Positions 28,887-35,991 of a stretch of 64,000 bases of DNA are shown piece after piece. The stretch is from Rubripirellula reticaptiva (lineage in GTDB: Bacteria > Planctomycetota > Planctomycetia > Pirellulales > Pirellulaceae): assembly GCF_007860175.1 (NCBI RefSeq), contig NZ_SJPX01000006.1, forward strand, positions 684,074 through 748,073, given 5' to 3'. Each line of letters begins with the position of its first letter. Position 1 is the stretch's first letter. Below the pieces are notes generated by a model. That model worked only from the letters and a program-made list of their open reading frames with translations. It was not told where the DNA came from and did no database searches. Made by a program: the position numbers and the translations under genes.

Positions 28887-30821
28887 TCAAAAGCCGCCAC
28901 CACCGAGCGCCTGATACGCATTGACAATCGCCGCAAGCTGTTCTTGCTTGGTGTCGATCAGCACCATTTTGGCTTCCATCATTTCGCGCTGCGCCAACAG
29001 CACTTCGACGTACTCAGCTCGCGCGTTTTGAAACAACTTGTTCGCGGCGTCAACCGATGCTTGCAGAGATTCAAGCTGTTTCTTTTTGACCTCGATGCTT
29101 TGCCGATAGTTTTCCACCTTGGTGATCTGGTTGACCACTTCGATATGAGCTTCCAGAACCGTCTGCTGGTAGTTGTAGATTGCCTGCAACTGAGACGCGT
29201 TGGCGCTGCTATAGTCAGCCCTAATCGCTCGCTTGTTGATCAATGGCCCAACCAACTCACCCGCCATGCCGTAAATCAATGACTCAGGCGTCCGAAACAG
29301 ATAGCCAGTAGCGAATGCGTTCCACCCCAGTCCAGCGGTTAGGCTGAGCGAAGGATAGAAACGTGCCCGGGCGACTTGCACATCCAGACCGGCTGCTGCG
29401 ACTTGACGTTCGGCTTCACGGATGTCGGCACGATTCTGCAACAGTTCCGACGGAACACCTGCGCCAAGCGTCGTCAAGTTCAAGTCGACGAACTCGGCGC
29501 TGATGCGACCAACGGGCTGAGGATAGCGTCCCGCCAGAAAGTTGATGCGGTTTTCGACTTCAACAATCTCTTGGGCAATCAGCGATCGTTCGCTAACGTT
29601 CTTTTGAACCTCGGCCTTGAACCGCTGAACGGCTAACTCGGTCCCACGACCAGCGTCTTTCTTGGATTGCGCTACTTTCAAACTCTGTTGTTGAATTTCG
29701 ACGGTTGCTTGCAAAGTTTGCAAACGACTGTCCAGTGCAAGAAGTTTGTAATAGTTCTCGGCAACTTCGGCGACGACTCGAGTAACGATGTAGTTTCGTC
29801 CCTCTTGCGTTGCCAGGTACCGCATTCCTGCGGCTCTTTGCGCGTTCCGCAGCTTGTTCCAAATATCGATTTCCCACGAAACATTCGCCCCTACGCCAAA
29901 ATCACCGAGTGGGTCAGGGAACTCCTTTCCCGGAGCGACCTCAAGCTGGTGTTCAACAGCGCCGGACCGGGTGTGACGACCGGTCTTTTCAAATCCAGCA
30001 CCAGCCCCCAGCGTCACGAACGGCCGATACTCTCCGCTACGAGCGTAGGTTTCGTTACAAGCGATCCGAACTTCTTCGCTTAGAATCTTCAGCTCTTGAT
30101 TGCCCGTGATCGTCTCAGTGATCAAGCTAAGCAGGTAAGGATCGTTATAAAAGACAGCCTGCGGCAACTGCGATGAATTCTCAAACCCGACGATTCCAAT
30201 GCTGTTGTCGCTGGGACCAATTTCGGTGTCGATCAGACCGTTGCCAGAAAGGTCGGATGCCGATTCCGTGACGTCCGATCTGTAACTTTGCTCTTTTTCG
30301 TCGCGACCTTCGTCGAAACCGTCGCCCAACGGTTCGCGATCAGCGTCGTCGCCGAGCTCGGCTTCGATTTCTTTAATCTGATCGTCGATTGCCGGATTCT
30401 TTTCATCGTCTTGAGCGACGGGGTCAAGAAAGCTAGTCGCTCGAACAAAGTTGCCAAAGCTGCTGGGATCCTTCTGCTTATCGAACGTCGCCACGTCAAC
30501 TTCATTCGGTACCACTGGCTCGCTGGCGTTTCCGTCCCAACGCTCTGTCTGAAGTTCGCCAACATCGAGGCTGTGAACTTTACCGTCGCTCTCGGCGGTG
30601 TGCGATTCGGCAGCGTCCGCCGACGCCATCGTTTTGGATCGCCAGAACGGAGCGCCGTTGTTCCAATTGTAGGCGGTCGGTATAGCGGCACCGGGCTGAG
30701 CCCGTCGCAGCCCTGGGATATTGCAACCCGACGAGGTCGCCAACAACCCGCAAACGATCGCCGACAGATAGGCACGTTTTTTAAGCTTGCTCGGTATCGC
30801 TTCTAAGAATCTTCGGTTCAT
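28887..30821 (-). CDS. RND-type outer-membrane lipoprotein (OprM/NodT family)
   Basis: A 644-residue outer-membrane factor with a lipobox (SSGC near residue 33). The first 200 residues after it form a long, acidic, poorly conserved extension (including IEAELGDDADREP). The OprM-like domain follows from about residue 220 with blocks such as EVRIACNETYARSGEYRPFVTLG, NVSWEIDIWNKLRNAQRAAG and LLQNRADIREAERQVAAAGLDVQVARARFYPSLSL-type sequence. The usual family length is about 470, so the N-terminal extension is unusual. The second ATG (30821) is chosen because AGGG lies six bases upstream. No pump gene adjoins it; the RND operon starting at 35992 lacks its own channel and is the natural partner. 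Confidence 0.9.
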   Translation of the reverse strand: MNRRFLEAIPSKLKKRAYLSAIVCGLLATSSGCNIPGLRRAQPGAAIPTAYNWNNGAPFWRSKTMASADAAESHTAESDGKVHSLDVGELQTERWDGNASEPVVPNEVDVATFDKQKDPSSFGNFVRATSFLDPVAQDDEKNPAIDDQIKEIEAELGDDADREPLGDGFDEGRDEKEQSYRSDVTESASDLSGNGLIDTEIGPSDNSIGIVGFENSSQLPQAVFYNDPYLLSLITETITGNQELKILSEEVRIACNETYARSGEYRPFVTLGAGAGFEKTGRHTRSGAVEHQLEVAPGKEFPDPLGDFGVGANVSWEIDIWNKLRNAQRAAGMRYLATQEGRNYIVTRVVAEVAENYYKLLALDSRLQTLQATVEIQQQSLKVAQSKKDAGRGTELAVQRFKAEVQKNVSERSLIAQEIVEVENRINFLAGRYPQPVGRISAEFVDLNLTTLGAGVPSELLQNRADIREAERQVAAAGLDVQVARARFYPSLSLTAGLGWNAFATGYLFRTPESLIYGMAGELVGPLINKRAIRADYSSANASQLQAIYNYQQTVLEAHIEVVNQITKVENYRQSIEVKKKQLESLQASVDAANKLFQNARAEYVEVLLAQREMMEAKMVLIDTKQEQLAAIVNAYQALGGGGF

Positions 30822-31064
30822 AACCATCCCTGATCACCTTCGCTCGAGTGGCATCCTGCCAAGCAATTTGTCGTGTGCTGAGTTGTCGGAAACTACTGTC
30901 AATTACGGACCGCAGAATCTCGAATGTTCAATCGTTATCGTCTGGCGAGTTGTCATCGATTCGGCCACGAGCGACTTTGACCTGATCGTGCCAACATTTG
31001 CAGAACGATTCTTCCAAGCGTCTTAGTTGCGGCGACTTTGCCGGTCACGCCATCTTTGACTGTT

Positions 31065-32411
31065 CTAACTATTGATCGATTGCATGGTCACAACGACCGC
31101 TGCACCCGCGAGATATCCCAACAATGCCCATCCAGAGATCTTTCGCACGTACCAAACGAAGTCGATATGATCGAGTCCCATCGCAGCAACACCGGCCGCC
31201 GAACCAATGATCAAGCAACTGCCGCCGGTCCCCGCGCAGTAAGCCAACAGCATCCAAAATGGATCGTTCATCGGCAGGTCATACATCTCGATTCCCGCCG
31301 CGACCAGCGGAACGTTGTCCATGATCGCCGAGACCAATCCGATCGCGATCGCAACGGCATTACGTCCGGGAAGCAGCGAATCCATCGAATCAGCGGCAAT
31401 GCGAAGTAAACCGGTCGCCGACAACGCTCCGACGGCCAACAGGATTCCTAAAAAGAACAGGATGCTGGACATGTCGATGCGGCGCAGCAACGTGTGGACG
31501 CCGGTGGAAGTTCGAAGATCCTCTTCGAAGGTGCGTCCGACACATTCCGAAACCACCCACAATACTGAAAGGCTCAGCATCATTCCCATGTAGGGCGGCA
31601 AGTGCGTTAGTGCTTTGAACGCGGGCACGAATAGTAAACCTGCTAATCCAAGGATCAAGAACAGCCATTGATGCCAAGGACGAATGTGCTCGGCAACCGA
31701 CGCCGTCGCGACGGCGGGCGCAGACACTGTCCCCGGCATACGCCAAGACATACCGATAAGCGGCACCAACAAACAAACCACACTGCCCAAGAACAACTCG
31801 CCCATCACCTCGACGGCACCTAACTTGTGACGAATCCATAGCATCGTTGTGGTCACGTCACCGATCACCGTCCAGGCTCCACCTGCGTTCGCGGCGATGA
31901 CGACCATCCCCACAAATTTCAATCGATCTCCACGGTCACTAATAATCTTTTTAAGAACAGAAACGGTAACAATGGTTGTCGTCAGGTTGTCCAAAGCAGC
32001 GGAGAGGAAGAAGGTCATCAACCCAACGGTCCACAACAATCCACGTCGACTGCGAGTGTGAATGCGATCGGTCACCAACGAGAAGCCTTCATGAGCGTCG
32101 ATCAATTCTACGATTGTCATCGCGCCGACCAGAAAAAATAGAATACTGGCAATCTCGCCCGTTTGATGCAGGTGTTGAACATCGATTGCGTAGTGCAACG
32201 GAATCTCCGACGCCTGTTCGTTTACGGCAATTTGACGAAACCACGACGGTATCGCATCGACCGGCAACAGGTCCGGCAAGTCAACCAGATAGAGCGTCCA
32301 GCACACTGTGCCGATCAACAGCGCCGTCGCGGCCTTGTTGATGTGCAACTTGTGTTCGAGTGCAATCGCAACGTAGCCGAGAAAGAAAACGGCAAGGATC
32401 AGGTAGGTCAT
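31065..32411 (-). CDS. nhaD: Na+/H+ antiporter, NhaD type
   Basis: A 448-residue membrane protein with about 12 hydrophobic segments. Family signs are FFLVGAMTIVELIDAHEGF, SAALDNLTTTIVTVSVLKK with the conserved Asp/Thr stretch, NAGGAWTVIGDVTTTMLW, and in the second half VSAIMDNVPLVAAGIEMYD. The repeated DN-containing half-helices are typical of the ion transporter superfamily. NhaD antiporters export sodium in exchange for protons and are common in marine bacteria. No operon partner adjoins it; 559 bases lie upstream before the next gene. Confidence 0.92.
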   Translation of the reverse strand: MTYLILAVFFLGYVAIALEHKLHINKAATALLIGTVCWTLYLVDLPDLLPVDAIPSWFRQIAVNEQASEIPLHYAIDVQHLHQTGEIASILFFLVGAMTIVELIDAHEGFSLVTDRIHTRSRRGLLWTVGLMTFFLSAALDNLTTTIVTVSVLKKIISDRGDRLKFVGMVVIAANAGGAWTVIGDVTTTMLWIRHKLGAVEVMGELFLGSVVCLLVPLIGMSWRMPGTVSAPAVATASVAEHIRPWHQWLFLILGLAGLLFVPAFKALTHLPPYMGMMLSLSVLWVVSECVGRTFEEDLRTSTGVHTLLRRIDMSSILFFLGILLAVGALSATGLLRIAADSMDSLLPGRNAVAIAIGLVSAIMDNVPLVAAGIEMYDLPMNDPFWMLLAYCAGTGGSCLIIGSAAGVAAMGLDHIDFVWYVRKISGWALLGYLAGAAVVVTMQSINS

Positions 32412-32970
32412 TCGGGTAGGTCAGTATTGCGTCCGAAGACGCCAAGTTGAGGTAGAAGTCGAGGTCGGCGAGGGAATGTCGGCTAGACGGCACGAATCAG
32501 AAAGTCGCAGCGGTAAAATCGAGTAGCGAAACGCGTCAAGACTTTCGGTGTCCCAAAAAATTGCCTAAGGTGTTGACCAAGTTCGCCATTCCATTTTCCG
32601 GGTATTGAGCTGAGGTCCGATGGGGCTAGTCACTAGCAACTCATCAGCAATTCGCGGACCATTTCAAAATAGCCGCGTTAGATCGCCAATTTTGTGCGAG
32701 CAAGCGATCGCGATCTGCAATATCTGGCACTCGCATGCAAAGGTTTGCTTCATCTCCGTCGCAAGTTAACACGATCGTTTCATCTGTGAAGCAAGATCGT
32801 AAATTCACCGACCGACGTGATTTCCAACATGGATGACGTGTTGACGTGAAAGTCACGAGCCAGAATCTTTCGCTTTGGTCCGTCGTGTGCGTTGTTGGTG
32901 TGTGACGCTTCTTTCGGCTGCACTTTGGTCAGTCGAATGACGCAACCACTCTCTCGAAAGGAATAGACTT
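32412..32970. other. Divergent intergenic region with a possible sigma-54 site
   Basis: A 559-base stretch between the divergent antiporter and cytidylate-kinase-like genes. A weak minus-strand frame at 32644-32856 has no leader or known domain. The only element I can propose is the sigma-54-type site at 32874-32890 serving the plus-strand gene. Confidence 0.4.
32874..32890 (+). promoter_or_regulatory. Possible sigma-54 promoter before the cytidylate-kinase-like gene
   Basis: TTTGGTCCGTCGTGTGC has GG at 32877 and GC at 32889 with the required 10-base gap. The expected leader to the ATG at 32971 is about 70 bases, the same as at the other sites in this region. The minus-24 box (TGGTCC) deviates from consensus, so this is the weakest of the set. 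Confidence 0.35.
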
Positions 32971-33678
32971 ATGAGTCTTCACGTTTCTGCGATCGAACAA
33001 CGAGCTGAAAGCAACATCCAGAAATGGGTACAAGCCGAAACCACATCGAATCGACTCCCCCACAACGAGCTGCAAAAGCAGGTCGGACCATACCTTGCAG
33101 TGTCGCGAGAAACCGGCGCCTGCGGCAGCGAGGTAGCCGAAAAGGTTGCCAAGCGACTGCAGTGGGACTTGCTTGATCATCAAATCGTCGAATACATGGA
33201 GCAGCATTATGGCACTCCTCGCTGCTTGATACAGCGGGTCGACGAACGGCATGAAAACTGGCTCAGTTCGATCGTTACTGCCCGAATTGGCGGACTCGGG
33301 TTTTCTGAATCAACGTTTACCCATCGCGTCACCAAACTTTTACTGCTGGCAGCCTCCCACGGCAACGTAGTCATCGTCGGCCGTGGCGCTAGTTTCGTTT
33401 TACCCCGCGATCGCGGCCTGTCCGTACGAATCGTCGCACCGATGGATTTCCGAGTCGAACAGATAATGCTTCAACGTGGTGTCAGTGAAAAAGATGCTCG
33501 TCGGTTTGTCGTCGATACAGATCACGACCGAGAAGTGTACATCAAAGACCACTTTCACCAGAAAGCTACCGATCCGCATCTATACGATCTGATCTTAAAT
33601 GTGGGAGATATCTCGCTCGACGATGCCGCGGACACGATCGTCGAGTCAATCGGCCAATTCATCCGAAAAGTCGCTTGA
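32971..33678 (+). CDS. Cytidylate-kinase-like protein
   Basis: A 235-residue P-loop protein of the cytidylate-kinase-like family. The N-terminal region after residue 40 (YLAVSRETGACGSEVAEKVAKRL) holds a degenerate phosphate-binding loop. It is followed by WDLLDHQIVEYM, and then VVIVGRGASFVLP and RIVAPMDFRVEQIMLQRGVSEKDARR, which resemble the nucleotide-kinase core and lid. True CMP kinases have a stricter GPSGSGK loop, so the activity may differ. AAAGGAATAG upstream of the ATG is a fair ribosome site. It begins a plus-strand pair with the zinc-ribbon gene. Confidence 0.82.
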   Translation: MSLHVSAIEQRAESNIQKWVQAETTSNRLPHNELQKQVGPYLAVSRETGACGSEVAEKVAKRLQWDLLDHQIVEYMEQHYGTPRCLIQRVDERHENWLSSIVTARIGGLGFSESTFTHRVTKLLLLAASHGNVVIVGRGASFVLPRDRGLSVRIVAPMDFRVEQIMLQRGVSEKDARRFVVDTDHDREVYIKDHFHQKATDPHLYDLILNVGDISLDDAADTIVESIGQFIRKVA

Positions 33679-33804
33679 AAGCGTTCGGTAAAGCAGGATT
33701 TCAGTGTCACGACTACGCCCATGCAAACCAACCGAACACGCATTGCATGACTCCCGTCACTGACACGCCCGACAAAGAAGCATACGGAAAGTACGTAGGA
33801 AAAT

Positions 33805-34146
33805 ATGCCATTGCCCGACGCCCACTGCCGCCGCCACAACTTCGTTCAATCTTGCGACGTGTGCGGACGACCAACCATCATTGCGATCGAATTCCGCGGC
33901 AATGCTGTGGGGTGCCGTCACTGCGGCGGCACCTTCGTCGCGGCTGAAAAAGCACTGGACGCGTGCGAGGACATCGTAGGGATCTCAAATCTAAACGAAT
34001 CTCGCGACAAGTCCGGTGAACGCGAACAACGACCTCTAACGTTGTCCACTTCCCAAAAGTTCGCCAGACTTAACGACATCGCTCCGCTGCGCCTTGCCGC
34101 CAGTTTGCTGACGGCGATCAGCAATCTGTTTGCTGAATCGATCTGA
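33805..34146 (+). CDS. Small zinc-ribbon protein
   Basis: A 113-residue protein with two CxxC pairs, Cys17/Cys20 (CDVC) and Cys37/Cys40 (CRHCGG), spaced as in a zinc ribbon. A charged linker and a hydrophobic C-terminal helix (LAASLLTAISNLF) follow. AGGAAAAT just before the ATG supports the start. It is 126 bases after the cytidylate-kinase-like gene on the same strand. I do not recognise a named family; DNA/RNA binding or a structural role is possible. Confidence 0.7.
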   Translation: MPLPDAHCRRHNFVQSCDVCGRPTIIAIEFRGNAVGCRHCGGTFVAAEKALDACEDIVGISNLNESRDKSGEREQRPLTLSTSQKFARLNDIAPLRLAASLLTAISNLFAESI

Positions 34147-34173
34147 GCGAGGCGTCACACTTCCGCAGCAGCA

Positions 34174-34212
34174 TTCGCCAGAAATTTGGTCCAACACCTG
34201 TTTTCTGGCGAA
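34174..34212. terminator. Bidirectional hairpin between convergent genes
   Basis: Perfect 11-base arms, TTCGCCAGAAA at 34174-34184 and TTTCTGGCGAA at 34202-34212, enclose a 17-base loop. It lies between the convergent stops of the zinc-ribbon gene and the small acidic-protein gene. No long T-run follows on either side. Position and symmetry fit a shared terminator. Confidence 0.6.
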
Positions 34213-34228
34213 GCCCGAAAAAGTCAAC

Positions 34229-34489
34229 TCACCAATTGGCCGGCGGGTCGCTAGCCGGGAATGATTCGGCGCCCGTTTCGTCAACGCAGTCGATCACTCC
34301 ATGTTCGGCATCAAAGCTAGCGACGAGCGGATCCATCCCTGTGGCGAACGCTTGCTTGTTTTCAGGTTCCGCAGGCATTTCGGGTGGCGAGAACTGGATT
34401 TCGATTCCGTGAACGGTTCGATAAACGCATTCCCGTTTAGCCACATTATCTGGCAAGTTGTACTTGTCTTGTTTCGCATTCATGACCAT
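34229..34489 (-). CDS. Small acidic hypothetical protein
   Basis: An 86-residue soluble protein ending in ESFPASDPPANW. This C-terminal motif, of the form ESFPASDPP plus Trp, recurs in small bacterial proteins of unknown function. The start ATG shares one base with the stop of the CsrA-like gene (TGATG), so the two are translationally coupled. An inner ATG six bases later is also possible. Its job is unknown; the coupling suggests a link with post-transcriptional control. Confidence 0.75.
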   Translation of the reverse strand: MVMNAKQDKYNLPDNVAKRECVYRTVHGIEIQFSPPEMPAEPENKQAFATGMDPLVASFDAEHGVIDCVDETGAESFPASDPPANW

Positions 34490-34722
34490 CAGATTTCTCG
34501 TGTTGCTTGAGGACGTTTAGATCCAGTGGCACAGCCAGCGAGGGCTCGAAACTCGTCGTAACCACAGCAGTCCTTATCGCGAAGCTGGCTGTGCGAAACC
34601 GCAATCTCTCGAGGAGCATCAATGTCAATCTCAACTCGCGCACTCGCCATTCTCATGACGACGAGGGCGACACCCGAAACAATTTTAATGGTTCCACTCG
34701 CCTTTCGACTGAGAACAAACAT
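34489..34722 (-). CDS. csrA: CsrA-like RNA-binding protein
   Basis: A 77-residue protein whose first 47 residues align without gaps to CsrA. It keeps MFVLSRK at the start (Leu4, Arg6 and Lys7 in the RNA-contact strand), an IKI strand, ARVEIDIDAPREIAV matching the VRIGVNAPKEVSV region, and Val42. The RNA-contacting Arg44 of E. coli CsrA is His here. A 30-residue tail with two cysteines (DCCGYDEF) replaces the short usual C-terminus. AAGGA six bases before the ATG fixes the start. CsrA proteins bind GGA motifs in leader RNAs and block translation. A good sigma-54-type site lies about 80 bases upstream. Confidence 0.8.
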   Translation of the reverse strand: MFVLSRKASGTIKIVSGVALVVMRMASARVEIDIDAPREIAVSHSQLRDKDCCGYDEFRALAGCATGSKRPQATREI

Positions 34723-34803
34723 TGTTTGATCCTTCAATTTGGGAGATGGTTACAGCAAGTCTCGCCATCGCAGCAGGCGGACGACACTGATGCTCAATGT
34801 CTG

Positions 34804-34820
34804 AGCAATCTATGGGCCAA
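34804..34820 (-). promoter_or_regulatory. Probable sigma-54 promoter of the csrA-like operon
   Basis: Read on the minus strand the site is TTGGCCCATAGATTGCT, with GG and GC exactly 10 bases apart and a perfect TTGCT minus-12 box. The predicted transcript start near 34793 gives a leader of about 70 bases before the csrA-like ATG. Confidence 0.55.
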
Positions 34821-35034
34821 TCGTTTCGCAATCCGCAAACCACGCTTTGCGATCGTCCCAAGCTCACAGGCTCAACTATCTTTGCACTGGCCAAACTGCT
34901 CGAAAGCAATTCACTGGCTACGCTAAGACATGTTGCAATCCTGCGTGTCGTTCGCGGCACGATCAAATCGGTGCGGGAAATGTGATGAAGCAACTGATTG
35001 CAGTGCCATGCCAAAACTTGCACGCCTTACAAGG

Positions 35035-35187
35035 ATGACCGAGGCGTCGTTGAAGAGCGGACTGCTAGAAACATACGACAAATTACAGCCCCAATTGCCA
35101 CCCAAGCTCAGTTCGTTGAGATATGAATATGGCTTGGCATGGCGTCTGCTGATTGGTCGATTCAACATCAAGACCACCGAAGACTGA
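35035..35187 (+). CDS. Possible small protein, 50 residues
   Basis: A short frame starting MTEASLKSGLLETY, with AAGG immediately before the ATG. It is mostly helical in appearance, basic at the end, and has no leader. An in-frame ATG at 35008 would lengthen it slightly. There is no family resemblance, so it may be a chance frame. It overlaps a sigma-54-like site at 35134-35150 (TTGGCATGGCGTCTGCT) that could serve the next gene. Confidence 0.3.
   Translation: MTEASLKSGLLETYDKLQPQLPPKLSSLRYEYGLAWRLLIGRFNIKTTED
35134..35150 (+). promoter_or_regulatory. Possible sigma-54 promoter before the small secreted protein
   Basis: TTGGCATGGCGTCTGCT has GG and GC exactly 10 bases apart and a near-consensus minus-24 box. 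It is about 140 bases before the ATG at 35288. The leader would therefore include the hairpin at 35234-35253. Confidence 0.35.
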
Positions 35188-35233
35188 ACCCAAAGGCGGA
35201 TTTGGTCAGACTCTTTGCGATCGGTTTTTGTGA

Positions 35234-35253
35234 CTGTCGCGTACCCGCGACAG
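35234..35253 (+). repeat. Perfect hairpin in the leader of the small secreted protein
   Basis: CTGTCGCG and CGCGACAG form an eight-base, GC-rich stem around the loop TACC, 34 bases before the ATG at 35288. It could be a leader RNA structure affecting translation or stability, an operator, or an upstream terminator. No T-run follows. Confidence 0.5.
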
Positions 35254-35287
35254 GGTGGTCTTACCGATCAAACCACAGGTATCAACC

Positions 35288-35494
35288 ATGTCAAACTTTC
35301 TTCGTGCAACTTTAGTAGTCGGATCCTTGATCGCCGTTCTCGGCGGGTCAAGTCTTGCGCACGCGTCCCACATTCGCAGCGTTGTTGATCGACGCCAGCA
35401 TCCCGAGGGATTGTTCTTCAAAAATCCCGAGCCACATTGTGCGCAGATCACTCGCCGAACGAGCCGACCAACGATCTTCAATCGTTCGCGTTGA
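35288..35494 (+). CDS. Small secreted hypothetical protein
   Basis: A 68-residue product with a clear signal peptide (MSNFLRATLVVGSLIAVLGG, then a cleavage site near HASH). That leaves about 44 mature residues, basic, with a single cysteine and many Arg/His/Pro. The mature part is too short for an enzyme. It could be a small periplasmic or cell-surface peptide. A leader hairpin and sigma-54-like sites precede it, and a large inverted repeat follows its stop by 25 bases. Confidence 0.65.
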   Translation: MSNFLRATLVVGSLIAVLGGSSLAHASHIRSVVDRRQHPEGLFFKNPEPHCAQITRRTSRPTIFNRSR

Positions 35495-35519
35495 TGCCGT
35501 CGTGAACCCGTGCTCCCAA

Positions 35520-35613
35520 TGAAGGATGCCAAATTGCGGCCTTCGCAACGTCCGAGTTGTTTTCCCCAGACAACCGGACGAATGCGAAGGCCGCTTTCTC
35601 ATTGAGTCCTTCA
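35520..35613. repeat. Long imperfect inverted repeat
   Basis: The left arm (35520-35560) and right arm (35570-35613) are complementary over most of about 41 bases: TGAAGGA, GCGGCCTTCGCA and CGTCCG pair with their counterparts around the central TTTCCCCAG. This is much larger than a normal terminator stem. It may be a bidirectional terminator, a stable RNA element or the remnant of a small inverted-repeat transposon. It begins 25 bases past the stop of the secreted-protein gene. Confidence 0.7.
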
Positions 35614-35893
35614 CACCTCGATGTCGCCCGATCGCGTGTGCACAACCAATCGAGTGCGCCAAACAAGCCGGTCGCCTTCAAGCATGCCACTCACTGAGTC
35701 ACTCTCGCAAACGACCTGCGATCCCACTCGATAGTCCACCCCGAGTGCAGAGGTTTGCCGGGACTGTGAAAGAAATTGCAGACTCGCCCCGGCTAAGCAA
35801 CCTCGAGTCAGAAGAACCAAGAAAACTGATTCTCCCCCAAAAGCGATCGTAAAACACGGTTCATTCGCACAAACCATCTCCGGACAAGTCCGT

Positions 35894-35910
35894 TTGGCAC
35901 GAGCGATGCT
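35894..35910 (+). promoter_or_regulatory. Sigma-54 promoter of the RND-HK-RR operon
   Basis: TTGGCACGAGCGATGCT matches the RpoN consensus with a perfect TTGGCACG minus-24 box, GG at 35896 and GC at 35908 with 10 bases between. The predicted leader to the ATG at 35992 is about 70 bases. The operon itself encodes an NtrC-type activator, which would allow autoregulation. Confidence 0.65.
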
Positions 35911-35991
35911 TTGGTATGCAGTTTAGCGATATCTGCTCTCTCTCGTCGTAACACCACACAGTCAACCAACCCATCACAGGAATTGTTACCA

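Larger units (their letters stand above)
35495..35991. other. Intergenic region with long inverted repeat and sigma-54 site
   Basis: A 497-base stretch. A minus-strand frame at 35611-35877 (88 residues, ending TRSGDIEV) could be a small gene convergent with the secreted-protein gene, but it has no leader or known domain. The stretch holds the inverted repeat at 35520-35613 and the sigma-54-type promoter at 35894-35910. Confidence 0.45.

Noticed and set aside
30978-30994. A sigma-54 site before the outer-membrane lipoprotein gene
   Set aside because: The minus-24 box TTGGCACG is perfect on the minus strand, but the minus-12 position reads GGTCA instead of TTGCA, so the GC is missing.
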